From Bacteroidales bacterium (GTDB lineage Bacteria > Bacteroidota > Bacteroidia > Bacteroidales > Bacteroidaceae), in the NCBI GenBank assembly GCA_004558865.1, contig SFCY01000055.1:1-14700 (forward strand): 14,700 nt of DNA, given 5' to 3'. Position 1 is the first letter of the stretch, and every line of letters starts with the position of its first letter. The notes beneath the pieces are model-generated. The model saw only the letters and a program-made list of their open reading frames with translations. It did not search any database and was not told the DNA's origin. Both the position numbers and the translations under genes were made by a program. This document shows, one piece after another, positions 1 through 7,165 of this stretch.

Positions 1-122
1 CTCATCGGTCGTGTAGCCCGCTACACTCCCTCTTCAACTTACGTTTTGAGTCTCGATAGCTGGCAGAATACGCCTCGACCTAATTTTTAGAACCGACCTA
101 AAACAAAAAATAACGTTTTTTG
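1..122. other. Non-coding lead-in with small repeats
   Basis: No convincing gene is visible on either strand; the reverse strand is broken by stops in all three frames. It holds a short perfect hairpin at 11-26 (GTGTAGC, cc, GCTACAC) with no T-run on either side, a direct repeat CGACCTAA at 76-83 and 94-101, and a copy of TTTTAGAAC at 85-93 that recurs at 6958 and 7162. The 3' end of an upstream gene or its terminator may lie just outside the window. Confidence 0.5.
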
Positions 123-125
123 TTT
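101..125. repeat. Perfect A/T-rich inverted repeat at the surA-like promoter
   Basis: AAACAAAAAA at 101-110 is mirrored by TTTTTTGTTT at 116-125, with a five-base spacer (taacg). The right arm overlaps the -33 box TTTG at 123-126. It could be a weak bidirectional terminator for an upstream gene or a protein-binding site over the promoter; the sequence does not decide between them. Confidence 0.55.
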
Positions 126-154
126 GCGTGCCGTTCATCTATTTAGTAACTTTG
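123..154 (+). promoter_or_regulatory. Bacteroidetes-type promoter for the surA-ostA-mutL operon
   Basis: TTTG at 123-126 and TAACTTTG at 147-154 are separated by 20 bases and match the Bacteroidetes primary sigma consensus (TTTG, 19-21 bases, TAnnTTTG). Transcription would start near 159-163, giving a leader of about 70 bases before the ATG at 230. The same spacing is found at the tRNA-Val promoter in this window. Confidence 0.8.
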
Positions 155-177
155 CACACAAATGACACTTTTCTTAT

Positions 178-204
178 CTCCCATTGCTGCTTGTTGACTG
201 GGAG
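178..204 (+). other. Leader hairpin before the surA-like gene
   Basis: CTCCCA at 178-183 pairs with TGGGAG at 199-204 across a 15-base loop, inside the predicted 5' leader. The stem is only 6 bp and no known riboswitch is recognised, so it may be incidental. Confidence 0.3.
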
Positions 205-229
205 ACGGAAGAATTGAAACAAACAGAAG

Positions 230-1693
230 ATGAAACTACAGACAATAGGAAAAGCATTAGTGGCAGGAATGCTCGTCGTGGGCGCAGCCGGAATGGCCAC
301 TGCCACCAACGGCGGCGGCAGCGCAAGGCTCTGGACACAGGCCGGCGACTCCGACTCCACAGTGGCGAAGCCGGCCGCTGAGATGAAGATCCCCGAGTCG
401 AGCATCGTCGACGAAGTGGTTTGGGTGGTGGGCGACGAGCCCATCCTGAAGTCCGACGTTGAAGTGGCGCGCCTGCAGATGGAGATGGAAGGACAGAAGA
501 TCGACGGCGACCCCGACTTCCGCATTCCCGAGCAGATAGCCATACAGAAGCTCTTCCTCCACCAGGCCGAGCTCGACTCGGTGGAAGTGACCGAGAGTGA
601 GGTCACAAGCGGAGTGGAGCGGCAGCTCAACGCTTGGATCCAAGCCGTGGGCTCGCGCGAGAAGTTGGAGGAATACCGCGGACAGAGCCTCACCGCCATC
701 CGCGACGGACTGCGCACCGACTATCGCAACCAGCTGCTCATGCAGGAAGAGCGGCGCAAGATTGTGGGCGGCATCACGGTGACGCCGGCCGACGTGCGCC
801 GCTATTTCGCCAAGCTGCCCCAAGACAGTCTGCCCTACGTGCCTACCGAGGTGGAGGTGCAGATCATCATGCAGCACCCCAAGATAGCCCCCGAGGAGAT
901 CAACCGCGTGAAAGACCAGCTGCGCGAGTTCACCGACCGCGTGACCAAGGGCGAGACCACTTTCGCCACCTTGGCCCGCCTCTACTCCGAGGATCCCGGC
1001 TCCGCCCGCCAAGGCGGCGAGCTTGGCTACGTGGGGCGCGGCGTGCTCGACCCGGCCTTCGCACAGGTGGCCTTCAACCTCAGCGACCCCAAGAAAATCT
1101 CTAAGGTCGTGGAGTCGGAGTTCGGCTACCACATCATACAGCTCATCGACAAGCGGGGCGACAAGGTCAACGTGCGCCACATCCTGCTCAAGCCGCATGT
1201 GGCGCAGGAGGCCATCGACACCACCCTCCACAGGCTCGACTCCATCCGCGCCGACATCAAGGCGGGCAAGTTCTCCTTTGACGAGGCGGCCACCTTCATC
1301 TCCGACGACAAGGACACGCGCAACAACCACGGGCTGATGGCTTTCGACGACCAGGAGAACCAGCAGCGTACAAGCCGCTTCCAGATGAAGGACCTGCCCA
1401 CCGAAGTGGCCCGCGAGGTGGAGGGACTCGAGGTGGACAGCATCTCGGAGCCGTTCCAGCTGACCGACAAGAGGGGCAAGACGGCCTGCGCCATCATCAA
1501 GCTCAAGAGCCGCCGGGAGGGCCACAGGGCCGACATCAAGGATGACTTCCAGGTGATGAAGGATGTGGTGCTGAACAAGATGCGCGAGGAAAAGATTAAG
1601 GAATGGATTAAGGACAAGATCAAGCATACCTACATTTGGATGGAGAGCCGCTACAGAAACGGCGACTACGAATACAAGGGATGGGTGAAGTGA
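230..1693 (+). CDS. SurA-like periplasmic peptidyl-prolyl isomerase (two parvulin domains)
   Basis: This 487-residue protein begins with a signal peptide (basic MKLQTIGK, then a hydrophobic stretch to about residue 26), so it acts in the periplasm. A helical SurA-type chaperone region (about 57-195, starting VVWVVGDEPILKSDVE) is followed by a parvulin domain at about 205-305, with the typical QGGELGYVGRG and FGYHIIQLIDKR segments. A second parvulin-like domain begins at VNVRHILLKP (residue 313). The second domain is degenerate: the GG-LG turn reads NHGLMAF and the closing FGYH segment is missing, so isomerase activity probably sits in the first. SurA proteins escort unfolded outer-membrane proteins to the BAM complex and catalyse cis-trans prolyl isomerisation. 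The ATG at 230 is chosen because it yields the signal peptide. It leads an operon with the ostA-like gene and mutL. The family is clear; one-to-one equivalence with E. coli SurA is not. Confidence 0.9.
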   Translation: MKLQTIGKALVAGMLVVGAAGMATATNGGGSARLWTQAGDSDSTVAKPAAEMKIPESSIVDEVVWVVGDEPILKSDVEVARLQMEMEGQKIDGDPDFRIPEQIAIQKLFLHQAELDSVEVTESEVTSGVERQLNAWIQAVGSREKLEEYRGQSLTAIRDGLRTDYRNQLLMQEERRKIVGGITVTPADVRRYFAKLPQDSLPYVPTEVEVQIIMQHPKIAPEEINRVKDQLREFTDRVTKGETTFATLARLYSEDPGSARQGGELGYVGRGVLDPAFAQVAFNLSDPKKISKVVESEFGYHIIQLIDKRGDKVNVRHILLKPHVAQEAIDTTLHRLDSIRADIKAGKFSFDEAATFISDDKDTRNNHGLMAFDDQENQQRTSRFQMKDLPTEVAREVEGLEVDSISEPFQLTDKRGKTACAIIKLKSRREGHRADIKDDFQVMKDVVLNKMREEKIKEWIKDKIKHTYIWMESRYRNGDYEYKGWVK

Positions 1694-3339
1694 TGACAAA
1701 CGACATTTACCAGCGAATGAAGTGGCATAGAATCGGCTTGCTGACGGTTCTATGCCTCTTTGCGCTTGCAGTGGCCGCCACCGGGGCGCGCCACTCCAAG
1801 CGGCAGCGGCCGAAGACCACCGAGCGCATCCTCCTGGTCCACGCCGACGAGCTGCGCTACAACCAGTTCGGACCCAACCCGGGAGCGCAAATCCTGAAGG
1901 GGCGCGTGCATTTCTCCCACCAGGGCACGCAGCTCTGGTGTGACAGCGCCTACTACTACCAGGCCGCCAACTCGGTGAAGGCATTCGGCCACGTGAGATA
2001 CAACGACGGCGACACGCTCTCGCTAACCTGCCACCGCGCGGCCTACGACGGAATGGCGCAGATGCTCACGGCGCGCCAGAACGTGGTGCTCAAGCACCGT
2101 CGCCAGACACTCTACTGCGACAGCCTCAACTACAACCGGGGGGAAAACTACGTCTACTTCTTCGAGGGCGGCAAACTCGTCGACGGAAAAGACCGGCTCG
2201 TGGCCGACTGGGGCGGCTACAGGCCCGACAAGCGACAGGCGGAGTTCTACTACAAGGTGCACATGTACAACGGCACGCGCGACATCCACACCGACACCCT
2301 CTACTACGACATCGCCAAGTCGCTTGCCCACGTGCTCGGACCCTCCACCATCAAGAGCAAGCAGACCACCGTGAACACCTCCGACGCATGGTTCAACTCG
2401 CGCACCGACTACTCGCGCATGTACAGCCGATCGACCATCATCGACGGCTACCGCCAAATCACGGGCGACAGCCTGTTCCACAACGACAAGACGGGGCTGA
2501 GCCGCGCCTTTGGCAACGTCGTCTACAAGGACAGCCACAACAAGAACGAGCTGCACTGCGGCCACTTGGAATACAACGACAAGACGGGTTACGGATTCGC
2601 CGCACAAAGCCCGTTGGCCGTCGACTTCTCGCAGAAGGACACCCTCTGGGTGCACAGCGACACCATGAAGGTGTTCACCCACAACATCAACACCGACTCC
2701 GTCTACCGCATCCTCAGGGCCTACGACAACGTGCGCGCCTTCCGCAACGACCTGCAGGCCGTGTGCGGGCTGCTCGTGGGCAACTCCAAGGACTCGTGCA
2801 TGACGCTTCTGCGCGACCCCATCGCATGGAGCGACAACCGACAGCTCTTCGGCGACAGCATCAAAGTGTACATGGGCGACTCCACAGTGCGCCGGGTGGA
2901 GGTGCTGGGGCAGTCGTTCTCGGCCGAGAAGCACGACGAGAGCGACCACTTCAACCAAGTGAGCTCGCGCTACATGGTGGCCAACTTCGTCGACGGCAAC
3001 ATCCGCCGCACCACCAATGTTGGCAACGTGGAGTCGGTCTACTATCCCGTCGACGACAAGGACTCCACCATCATCGGCCTCGACTATCAAAAGACCGACA
3101 CCATGGACATGTTCATCTCCCCCGAGCGCAAGCTGCAGAAGATAGTCTGCTCCAAGACCATCGGCACGCTCTATCCCATGACCCAGATTCCGCCGGGCAA
3201 GACGCGCCTGGCGGGCTTCCAGTGGTTTGCCGAAATCAGACCCAAAGACAAGAACGACCTCTACCGCAACGCCCAGAAGACCGACGACCAGAAGCTGAAG
3301 GAAACCAAGCGCCAGGCCGCACCGTTGCAAACTTTCTAA
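1693..3339 (+). CDS. OstA/LptA-like LPS-transport family protein
   Basis: A 548-residue exported protein. The start ATG at 1693-1695 shares its A with the TGA of the upstream gene (TGATG), which implies translational coupling. A longer reading from 1636 would run inside the upstream gene and bury the signal sequence. The signal peptide has basic residues (MKWHR) and then a hydrophobic run (about 14-31). The mature part is a long series of beta-strand repeats with alternating polar residues, for example HADELRYN, LKGRVHFSHQG, LWCDSAYYY, LYCDSLNYN and DTLYYD, as in the OstA/LptA beta-jellyroll superfamily. LptA forms the periplasmic bridge carrying LPS to the outer membrane. Related long proteins occur beside surA-like genes in Bacteroidetes. 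The C-terminal end (from about 510) is charged and probably disordered. Assignment rests on repeat style and context; the exact role is inferred. Confidence 0.8.
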   Translation: MTNDIYQRMKWHRIGLLTVLCLFALAVAATGARHSKRQRPKTTERILLVHADELRYNQFGPNPGAQILKGRVHFSHQGTQLWCDSAYYYQAANSVKAFGHVRYNDGDTLSLTCHRAAYDGMAQMLTARQNVVLKHRRQTLYCDSLNYNRGENYVYFFEGGKLVDGKDRLVADWGGYRPDKRQAEFYYKVHMYNGTRDIHTDTLYYDIAKSLAHVLGPSTIKSKQTTVNTSDAWFNSRTDYSRMYSRSTIIDGYRQITGDSLFHNDKTGLSRAFGNVVYKDSHNKNELHCGHLEYNDKTGYGFAAQSPLAVDFSQKDTLWVHSDTMKVFTHNINTDSVYRILRAYDNVRAFRNDLQAVCGLLVGNSKDSCMTLLRDPIAWSDNRQLFGDSIKVYMGDSTVRRVEVLGQSFSAEKHDESDHFNQVSSRYMVANFVDGNIRRTTNVGNVESVYYPVDDKDSTIIGLDYQKTDTMDMFISPERKLQKIVCSKTIGTLYPMTQIPPGKTRLAGFQWFAEIRPKDKNDLYRNAQKTDDQKLKETKRQAAPLQTF

Positions 3340-3353
3340 CAAGACATCGACAC

Positions 3354-5198
3354 ATGAGAGATATCATACAGCTGCTGCCCGACTCGGTAGCCAATCAGAT
3401 TGCCGCCGGCGAGGTGATACAGCGCCCCGCCTCGGTGGTGAAGGAGCTGGTGGAGAACGCCATCGACGCCGGCGCCAAGCGCATCGACGTGCTGATACAG
3501 GACGCCGGACGCACCTCGATACAGGTCATCGACGATGGCAAGGGCATGTCGGAGACCGACGCGCGGCTGGCCTTCGAGCGCCACGCCACATCCAAGATAC
3601 GCCAGGCCGGCGACCTCTTCTCGCTCCACACCATGGGGTTCCGCGGCGAGGCCTTGGCCTCCATCGCAGCCGTGGCGCAGGTGGAGCTGAAGACTCGGCA
3701 GGAGGGCGAGGAGGTGGGCACCCACCTCTCGGTGTCTGGCTCCCGATTCTCCAAGCCCGAGCCCTGCGCCTGCCCCGCGGGGAGCAACTTCATGGTGAAC
3801 AACCTCTTCTTCAACGTGCCGGCCCGGCGCAAGTTCCTCAAGTCCAACTCCACGGAGACCAACAACATCATCGCCGCCTTCGAGCGCATCGCATTGGTAT
3901 ATCCCCAACTGGCCTTCACGCTCTCCACCAACGGCGTGGAGACCTTTTGCCTGCGCCCCGGCAACACGCGACAGCGCATCGTCGACATCTTCGGCAAGCG
4001 CATCAACCAGGACCTGCTGCCCGTGAAGGTCGACACCACGATGTGCCGCATCAGCGGCTTCGTGGGCAAGCCCGAGTCGGCCAAGCGCAAGACTCCCCAC
4101 CAATACTTCTTTGTCAACGGCCGCTTCATGCGCCACCCCTACTTCCACAAGGCCGTGCAGCAGGCCTACGAGCGACTCGTGCCGGAGGGCGAGCAGACAC
4201 CCTACTTCATACAGTTCGACGTGGACCCGGGCGACATCGACGTCAACATCCACCCCACCAAGACCGAGATAAAGTTTGAGAACGAGCAGGCCATCTGGCA
4301 GATTCTCAACGCCGCCGTGAAGGAGAGCGTGGGAATGTACAGCGACGTCACGGCCATAGACTTCGACACAGTGGGCAAACCCGACATTCCCATCTTCAAC
4401 CCAACGGCGGGGGCCGACATTCCGTCGGTGAAGCTCAATCCCGAATACAATCCCTTCCACGTCTCCAACACGAGCCGCTCCGCAGGCGCATCCCAGTGGC
4501 AGCCGCAAACCGACCAGTCCGCCGCAGTGCCCGACAAGTGGGAGAAGCTCTACGAGGGGCTCAAGCCCTCGCAGCCTGTGGAGCCCACGCTCTTCGGCGA
4601 CGAGCCGGAGCAGGACGAGGAGGCCTTCACCGACAAGTCGCCCGCACACTACCAGTACAAAGGCCGCTACATCATGACGGCCGTGAAGTCGGGCCTCATG
4701 CTGATCGACCAGCACCGCGCCCACGTCAGGATCCTCTACGAGCGCTACCTCAAGCGGCTCAAGGCCCACAAGATGGAATCGCAGAAGCTCCTCTTCCCCG
4801 AGATGGTGCAGCTCACGCCCCAAGAGGCCAATACCCTGCAAGAAGTGGCCGGCGACCTGCACGACATGGGCTTCGAGCTGACCGACATGGCGGGGGGCAG
4901 CTACTCCATCCAGGCTGTGCCGGCGGGCGTGGAGGGAGTCAACTACGCCAGCCTCATCACCGACATGCTGGCGCAGGCCGCCGAGAAGGCCGGGGCCATG
5001 AGGGAGGACGTACAGCAGGGCATGGCCCTCTCCCTGGCGCGCAACGCTGCCATCCCCGTGGGGCAAGTGCTGGGCAACAACGAGATGGAGAACATCGTCA
5101 ACAGCCTCTTCGCCTGCGAGGACGTGAACCACACGCCCGACGGCAAGAAGATCATAGCCATCCTCCGCCAGCAGGAGATAGACCTGCTCTTCGACTGA
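3354..5198 (+). CDS. mutL: DNA mismatch repair protein MutL
   Basis: A 614-residue cytoplasmic protein, the usual length for MutL. The GHKL ATPase signatures are all present: ELVENAIDAGA with the catalytic Glu34 and Asn35, DDGKGM at 60-65, HATSKI from 77 and GFRGEALASI at 95-104. The transducer domain follows to about 335, including VNGRFM and DVNIHPTKTEIKF. A poorly conserved linker (about 360-425) leads to the C-terminal dimerisation domain from about 435. MutL couples MutS mismatch recognition to strand removal. In the C-terminal domain the endonuclease motif DQHA(x)2E(x)4E reads DQHRAHVRILYE (452-463): the first Glu is Val458. The CPHGRP-type motif is replaced by VNHTPDGKK (591-599). Nicking activity is therefore uncertain. 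The start lies 14 bases after the ostA-like stop, which makes it the third gene of that operon; no clear Shine-Dalgarno is present. Confidence 0.97.
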   Translation: MRDIIQLLPDSVANQIAAGEVIQRPASVVKELVENAIDAGAKRIDVLIQDAGRTSIQVIDDGKGMSETDARLAFERHATSKIRQAGDLFSLHTMGFRGEALASIAAVAQVELKTRQEGEEVGTHLSVSGSRFSKPEPCACPAGSNFMVNNLFFNVPARRKFLKSNSTETNNIIAAFERIALVYPQLAFTLSTNGVETFCLRPGNTRQRIVDIFGKRINQDLLPVKVDTTMCRISGFVGKPESAKRKTPHQYFFVNGRFMRHPYFHKAVQQAYERLVPEGEQTPYFIQFDVDPGDIDVNIHPTKTEIKFENEQAIWQILNAAVKESVGMYSDVTAIDFDTVGKPDIPIFNPTAGADIPSVKLNPEYNPFHVSNTSRSAGASQWQPQTDQSAAVPDKWEKLYEGLKPSQPVEPTLFGDEPEQDEEAFTDKSPAHYQYKGRYIMTAVKSGLMLIDQHRAHVRILYERYLKRLKAHKMESQKLLFPEMVQLTPQEANTLQEVAGDLHDMGFELTDMAGGSYSIQAVPAGVEGVNYASLITDMLAQAAEKAGAMREDVQQGMALSLARNAAIPVGQVLGNNEMENIVNSLFACEDVNHTPDGKKIIAILRQQEIDLLFD

Positions 5199-5238
5199 GG
5201 CCCGCCCGCATAGCCCCCCAGTCGCCAAGGGCGTCAGA

Positions 5239-5286
5239 GGGGGTGGGCAAGGAGCGGCGGGGCGGAGCCCCTCCTCCCCCACCCCC
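5239..5286 (+). terminator. Large GC-rich hairpin after mutL, no T-tract
   Basis: Arms 5239-5254 and 5271-5286 pair at 14 of 16 positions, closing with GGGGGTGGG against CCCxCCCCC-type sequence. An inner GGGGC (5259-5263), gga, GCCCC (5267-5271) can form an alternative tip. The G-run at 5239-5243 could instead pair with the CCCCCC at 5214-5219, together with CGCC (5223-5226) and GGCG (5230-5233), so two exclusive folds exist. No T-run follows, so this is at best an atypical terminator or a 3'-end-protecting structure for the mutL operon mRNA. Confidence 0.45.
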
Positions 5287-5384
5287 AACAGCCGAAACGG
5301 ACGCCAGGCGACGGGAAAGCCACCAGCAGATGCCGACATTTTATGTCACAAAGTCCTTATTACTTGATAAATAGCAATTTTTTA

Positions 5385-5417
5385 ACCCTTTGAAGTGCTT
5401 TTTTCAACAAAAAGGGT
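5385..5417. repeat. Inverted repeat upstream of the ompA promoter
   Basis: ACCCTTT at 5385-5391 mirrors AAAGGGT at 5411-5417 across 19 bases, with T-rich and A-rich flanks that extend the symmetry imperfectly. The right arm lies where the -33 box of the ompA promoter should be. It may be an operator or a weak terminator of upstream transcription. Confidence 0.4.
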
Positions 5418-5438
5418 AAAAGTTCCGATTTTTATTAT

Positions 5439-5446
5439 TAATTTTG
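5439..5446 (+). promoter_or_regulatory. -7 box of the ompA promoter
   Basis: TAATTTTG fits the Bacteroidetes -7 consensus TAnnTTTG. No TTTG is present at the right distance upstream, so the -33 element is weak or replaced by an activator site. Transcription would begin near 5451-5455, giving a leader of about 67 bases. Confidence 0.65.
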
Positions 5447-5453
5447 CACCGAA

Positions 5454-5474
5454 AGCGCTATGAGAGAAAGCGCT
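5454..5474 (+). other. Hairpin at the predicted 5' end of ompA mRNA
   Basis: AGCGCT at 5454-5459 pairs with AGCGCT at 5469-5474 across a nine-base loop, within a direct repeat GAAAGCGCT (5451-5459 and 5466-5474). It sits at the start point predicted from the -7 box at 5439-5446. E. coli ompA mRNA is known to be stabilised by a 5'-terminal stem-loop; a similar role here is inference. Confidence 0.4.
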
Positions 5475-5520
5475 CAACAAGAAATTTCGATTACTATTAG
5501 ATTATTAATATTTAAAGGTT

Positions 5521-6657
5521 ATGAAAAAATTATTTATCGTATTGGCTTTGGCTGGAATGTCCTTGACCTCTATGGCCCAGGAGGATCCAACTTTGAAGTA
5601 CAGCGTCGCCACCAACTCTTTCTGGAGCAACTGGTTCATCCAGGCTGGCGCAGAATGGACTGCCTGGTATTCCAATGAGGAGCACGGAAGCGGATTCGAC
5701 CGCAGCCCGTTCAAGAAGTTCCGCTCCAACCCCGGCGCATCTATCGCTATCGGTAAGTGGTTCACTCCTGGTCTCGGTCTCCGCACCAAGCTGCAGGGCA
5801 TCTGGGGCAAGTCTGTGACCGACGAGAACAACTACGGCAACCACAACAGCTACTGGACATTGAACGAGCAGGCTATGTTCAACCTGAGCAACCTCATCTG
5901 CGGCTACAACCCCAACCGCGTTTGGAACCTGATTCCCTTCGCTGGTGCCGGCATCACCCGCACGATGACCTACGACCTCTATGCCATGCAGCTGAGCGTG
6001 GGTATCCAGAGCTCCTGGCGCTTGAACAAGCACCTCAACATCTATCTCGAAGGTGGTTGGAACCGTCTTGAGGGCGACGCCGACGGCGTTGACTGGTCAA
6101 ACGGCAACCGTGGCTGGGATTCCCACGACAACATGTTCTACGCTGAGTTGGGTCTCAACTTCAACCTCGGCAAGGCCACATGGGACAAGGTGCCCGATGT
6201 CGACGCCATCAAGGCCCTCTCGCAGAGCCAGATCGACGCCCTGCAGAAGCAGCTCGACGACGCAAATGCTGAGAACGCACGCCTGAAGAACATGCTGGCC
6301 AACCAGAAGCCCGCTTCTCAGAGCGTGAAGGAATATGTCACCACTCCGGTGTCTGTGTTCTTCAACATCAACAAGACCAACATCGCCTCGCAGAAGGACC
6401 TCGTCAACGTTCAGGCCCTGGCCAACTATGCCAAGGACAACAACTCCAAGCTGCTTGTCACAGGTTACGCCGACAGCGCAACGGGTACTCCCGCCATCAA
6501 CCAAAAGCTTTCCGAAGGCCGTGCCAACACCGTGGCTGAGGAGCTCGTCAAGATGGGTGTGAGCCGCGACAACATCTCCACTTCCGCCAAGGGTGGTGTG
6601 GACGACCTGTCTCCGGTTTCCTTCAACCGTCGCGCAACTGTTCAGGTTACAGACTAA
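5521..6657 (+). CDS. OmpA-family outer-membrane protein
   Basis: A 378-residue protein with a clear signal peptide (MKKLFIVLALAGMSLTSMAQ, cut near residue 20). Residues about 25-215 form an N-terminal beta-barrel rich in alternating aromatic strands, ending in YAELGLNFNLG. A heptad-like helix follows at about 232-262 (SQIDALQKQLDDANAENARLK). The C-terminal OmpA/MotB domain (about 275-378) carries VTGYADSATGT with Asp318 and KLSEGRANTV with Arg334, the positions that bind diaminopimelate in peptidoglycan. The protein would anchor the outer membrane to the cell wall and may form a small pore. Its codon use (many CGT, GGT, GCT and GTC) differs from the GGC/CGC-heavy neighbours, as expected for an abundant protein. 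A purine-rich AAAGG lies just before the ATG. It is monocistronic, with its own promoter and a strong terminator. Confidence 0.93.
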   Translation: MKKLFIVLALAGMSLTSMAQEDPTLKYSVATNSFWSNWFIQAGAEWTAWYSNEEHGSGFDRSPFKKFRSNPGASIAIGKWFTPGLGLRTKLQGIWGKSVTDENNYGNHNSYWTLNEQAMFNLSNLICGYNPNRVWNLIPFAGAGITRTMTYDLYAMQLSVGIQSSWRLNKHLNIYLEGGWNRLEGDADGVDWSNGNRGWDSHDNMFYAELGLNFNLGKATWDKVPDVDAIKALSQSQIDALQKQLDDANAENARLKNMLANQKPASQSVKEYVTTPVSVFFNINKTNIASQKDLVNVQALANYAKDNNSKLLVTGYADSATGTPAINQKLSEGRANTVAEELVKMGVSRDNISTSAKGGVDDLSPVSFNRRATVQVTD

Positions 6658-6680
6658 TCCCTGTAGGAACAAACATAAGC

Positions 6681-6715
6681 AGTGTGCTGCCCCTCCCGGG
6701 CGGCACACTTTTTTT
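6681..6715 (+). terminator. Rho-independent terminator of ompA
   Basis: A 12-bp stem (6681-6692 with 6698-6709, one T-G wobble) around a five-base loop is followed by seven Ts (6709-6715). It lies 23 bases after the ompA stop. Confidence 0.93.
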
Positions 6716-6991
6716 CATGTCCAACGCCAAGTGCTGTTTCCTGTTTCCGTCACTTTTCGAGGGGGACAAAAGTTAATTGCTTAGATATCGGCAAACAGGC
6801 CTCTGAAAATTTCGGGATTTGCGTGTCCCAATGACGAAAACAGGAAAAGACTACGAGCATAATCGTACATTCATCAAGCATATTAAATGCCACGGACGCC
6901 CGCCAACTGGCACGGACTGTGTTTTGTGAATGCCCGTGTTCATCTGTGGGTAATATATTTTAGAACGAGCCTGAAAATAAGACCGCAAAAA
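6716..6991. other. Gap between ompA and tRNA-Val, degenerate repeat-like sequence
   Basis: No supported gene. At 6890-6950 there are near-repeats built from CACGGAC (6894-6900 and 6913-6919) and a CCGTGTTCATCTGTGG segment, resembling the low-complexity intergenic repeats often seen in Bacteroidetes. A GAAAACAGG at 6836-6844 matches the core of the repeats at 14354 and 14380, and TTTTAGAAC occurs at 6958-6966. Confidence 0.4.
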
Positions 6992-7023
6992 TTTGGCGGA
7001 ACAAGAAAAAAGCACTACCTTTG
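6992..7023 (+). promoter_or_regulatory. Promoter of tRNA-Val
   Basis: TTTG at 6992-6995, a 20-base spacer and TACCTTTG at 7016-7023 match the Bacteroidetes consensus exactly. The start would be near 7028-7032, giving about 13 bases of 5' leader before the mature tRNA. Confidence 0.85.
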
Positions 7024-7043
7024 CACCCGCTTACACAAAGCGA

Positions 7044-7118
7044 GGGCGTTTAGCTCAGTTGGTTTAGAGCATCTGCCTTACAAGCAGAGGGTCGGCGGTT
7101 CGAATCCGTCAACGCCCA
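7044..7118 (+). tRNA. tRNA-Val (anticodon UAC)
   Basis: A complete 75-base cloverleaf: acceptor GGGCGTT (7044-7050) with AACGCCC (7111-7117), a D arm GCTC/GAGC, an anticodon stem TCTGC/GCAGA around CTTACAA with anticodon TAC, a T arm GGCGG/CCGTC around TTCGAAT, and discriminator A at 7118. UAC reads GUA and other GUN valine codons. The CCA end is not encoded (the gene continues CAGG), so it must be added by the CCA enzyme. It is a single tRNA unit with its own promoter and terminator. Confidence 0.97.
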
Positions 7119-7129
7119 CAGGGGTGTTT

Positions 7130-7165
7130 CCCTGTAGCCCTTCGGGGCTGCAGGGATATTTTTTT
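7130..7165 (+). terminator. tRNA-Val terminator with UUCG loop
   Basis: CCCTGTAGCCC (7130-7140) pairs with GGGCTGCAGGG (7145-7155), one G-T wobble, around a TTCG tetraloop. A run of seven Ts follows at 7159-7165. It begins 12 bases after the tRNA. Confidence 0.93.

Larger units (their letters stand above)
5199..5438. other. Gap between mutL and ompA
   Basis: No gene is seen in the 322 bases between mutL and ompA. The first 90 bases are very GC-rich and contain a large hairpin (5239-5286). Positions 5290-5438 shift to AT-rich sequence holding an inverted repeat (5385-5417) and then the ompA promoter. Confidence 0.6.

Noticed and set aside
257..1984. 575-codon open frame on the minus strand
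   Set aside because: It is antisense to the surA-like and ostA-like genes, has no recognisable domain, and arises from GC-rich third positions. The plus-strand genes have clear motifs.
3336..5339. 667-codon open frame on the minus strand
   Set aside because: It is antisense to mutL with Val/Leu/His/Gly-rich composition typical of shadow frames and no domain.
5460..5678. 72-codon frame with an ATG at the predicted ompA start point
   Set aside because: It overlaps ompA out of frame, has no similarity to known proteins and no ribosome-binding context. It is probably chance.
7119..7120. Encoded CCA tail of tRNA-Val
   Set aside because: The bases after discriminator A7118 are CA and then G, so CCA is not encoded.
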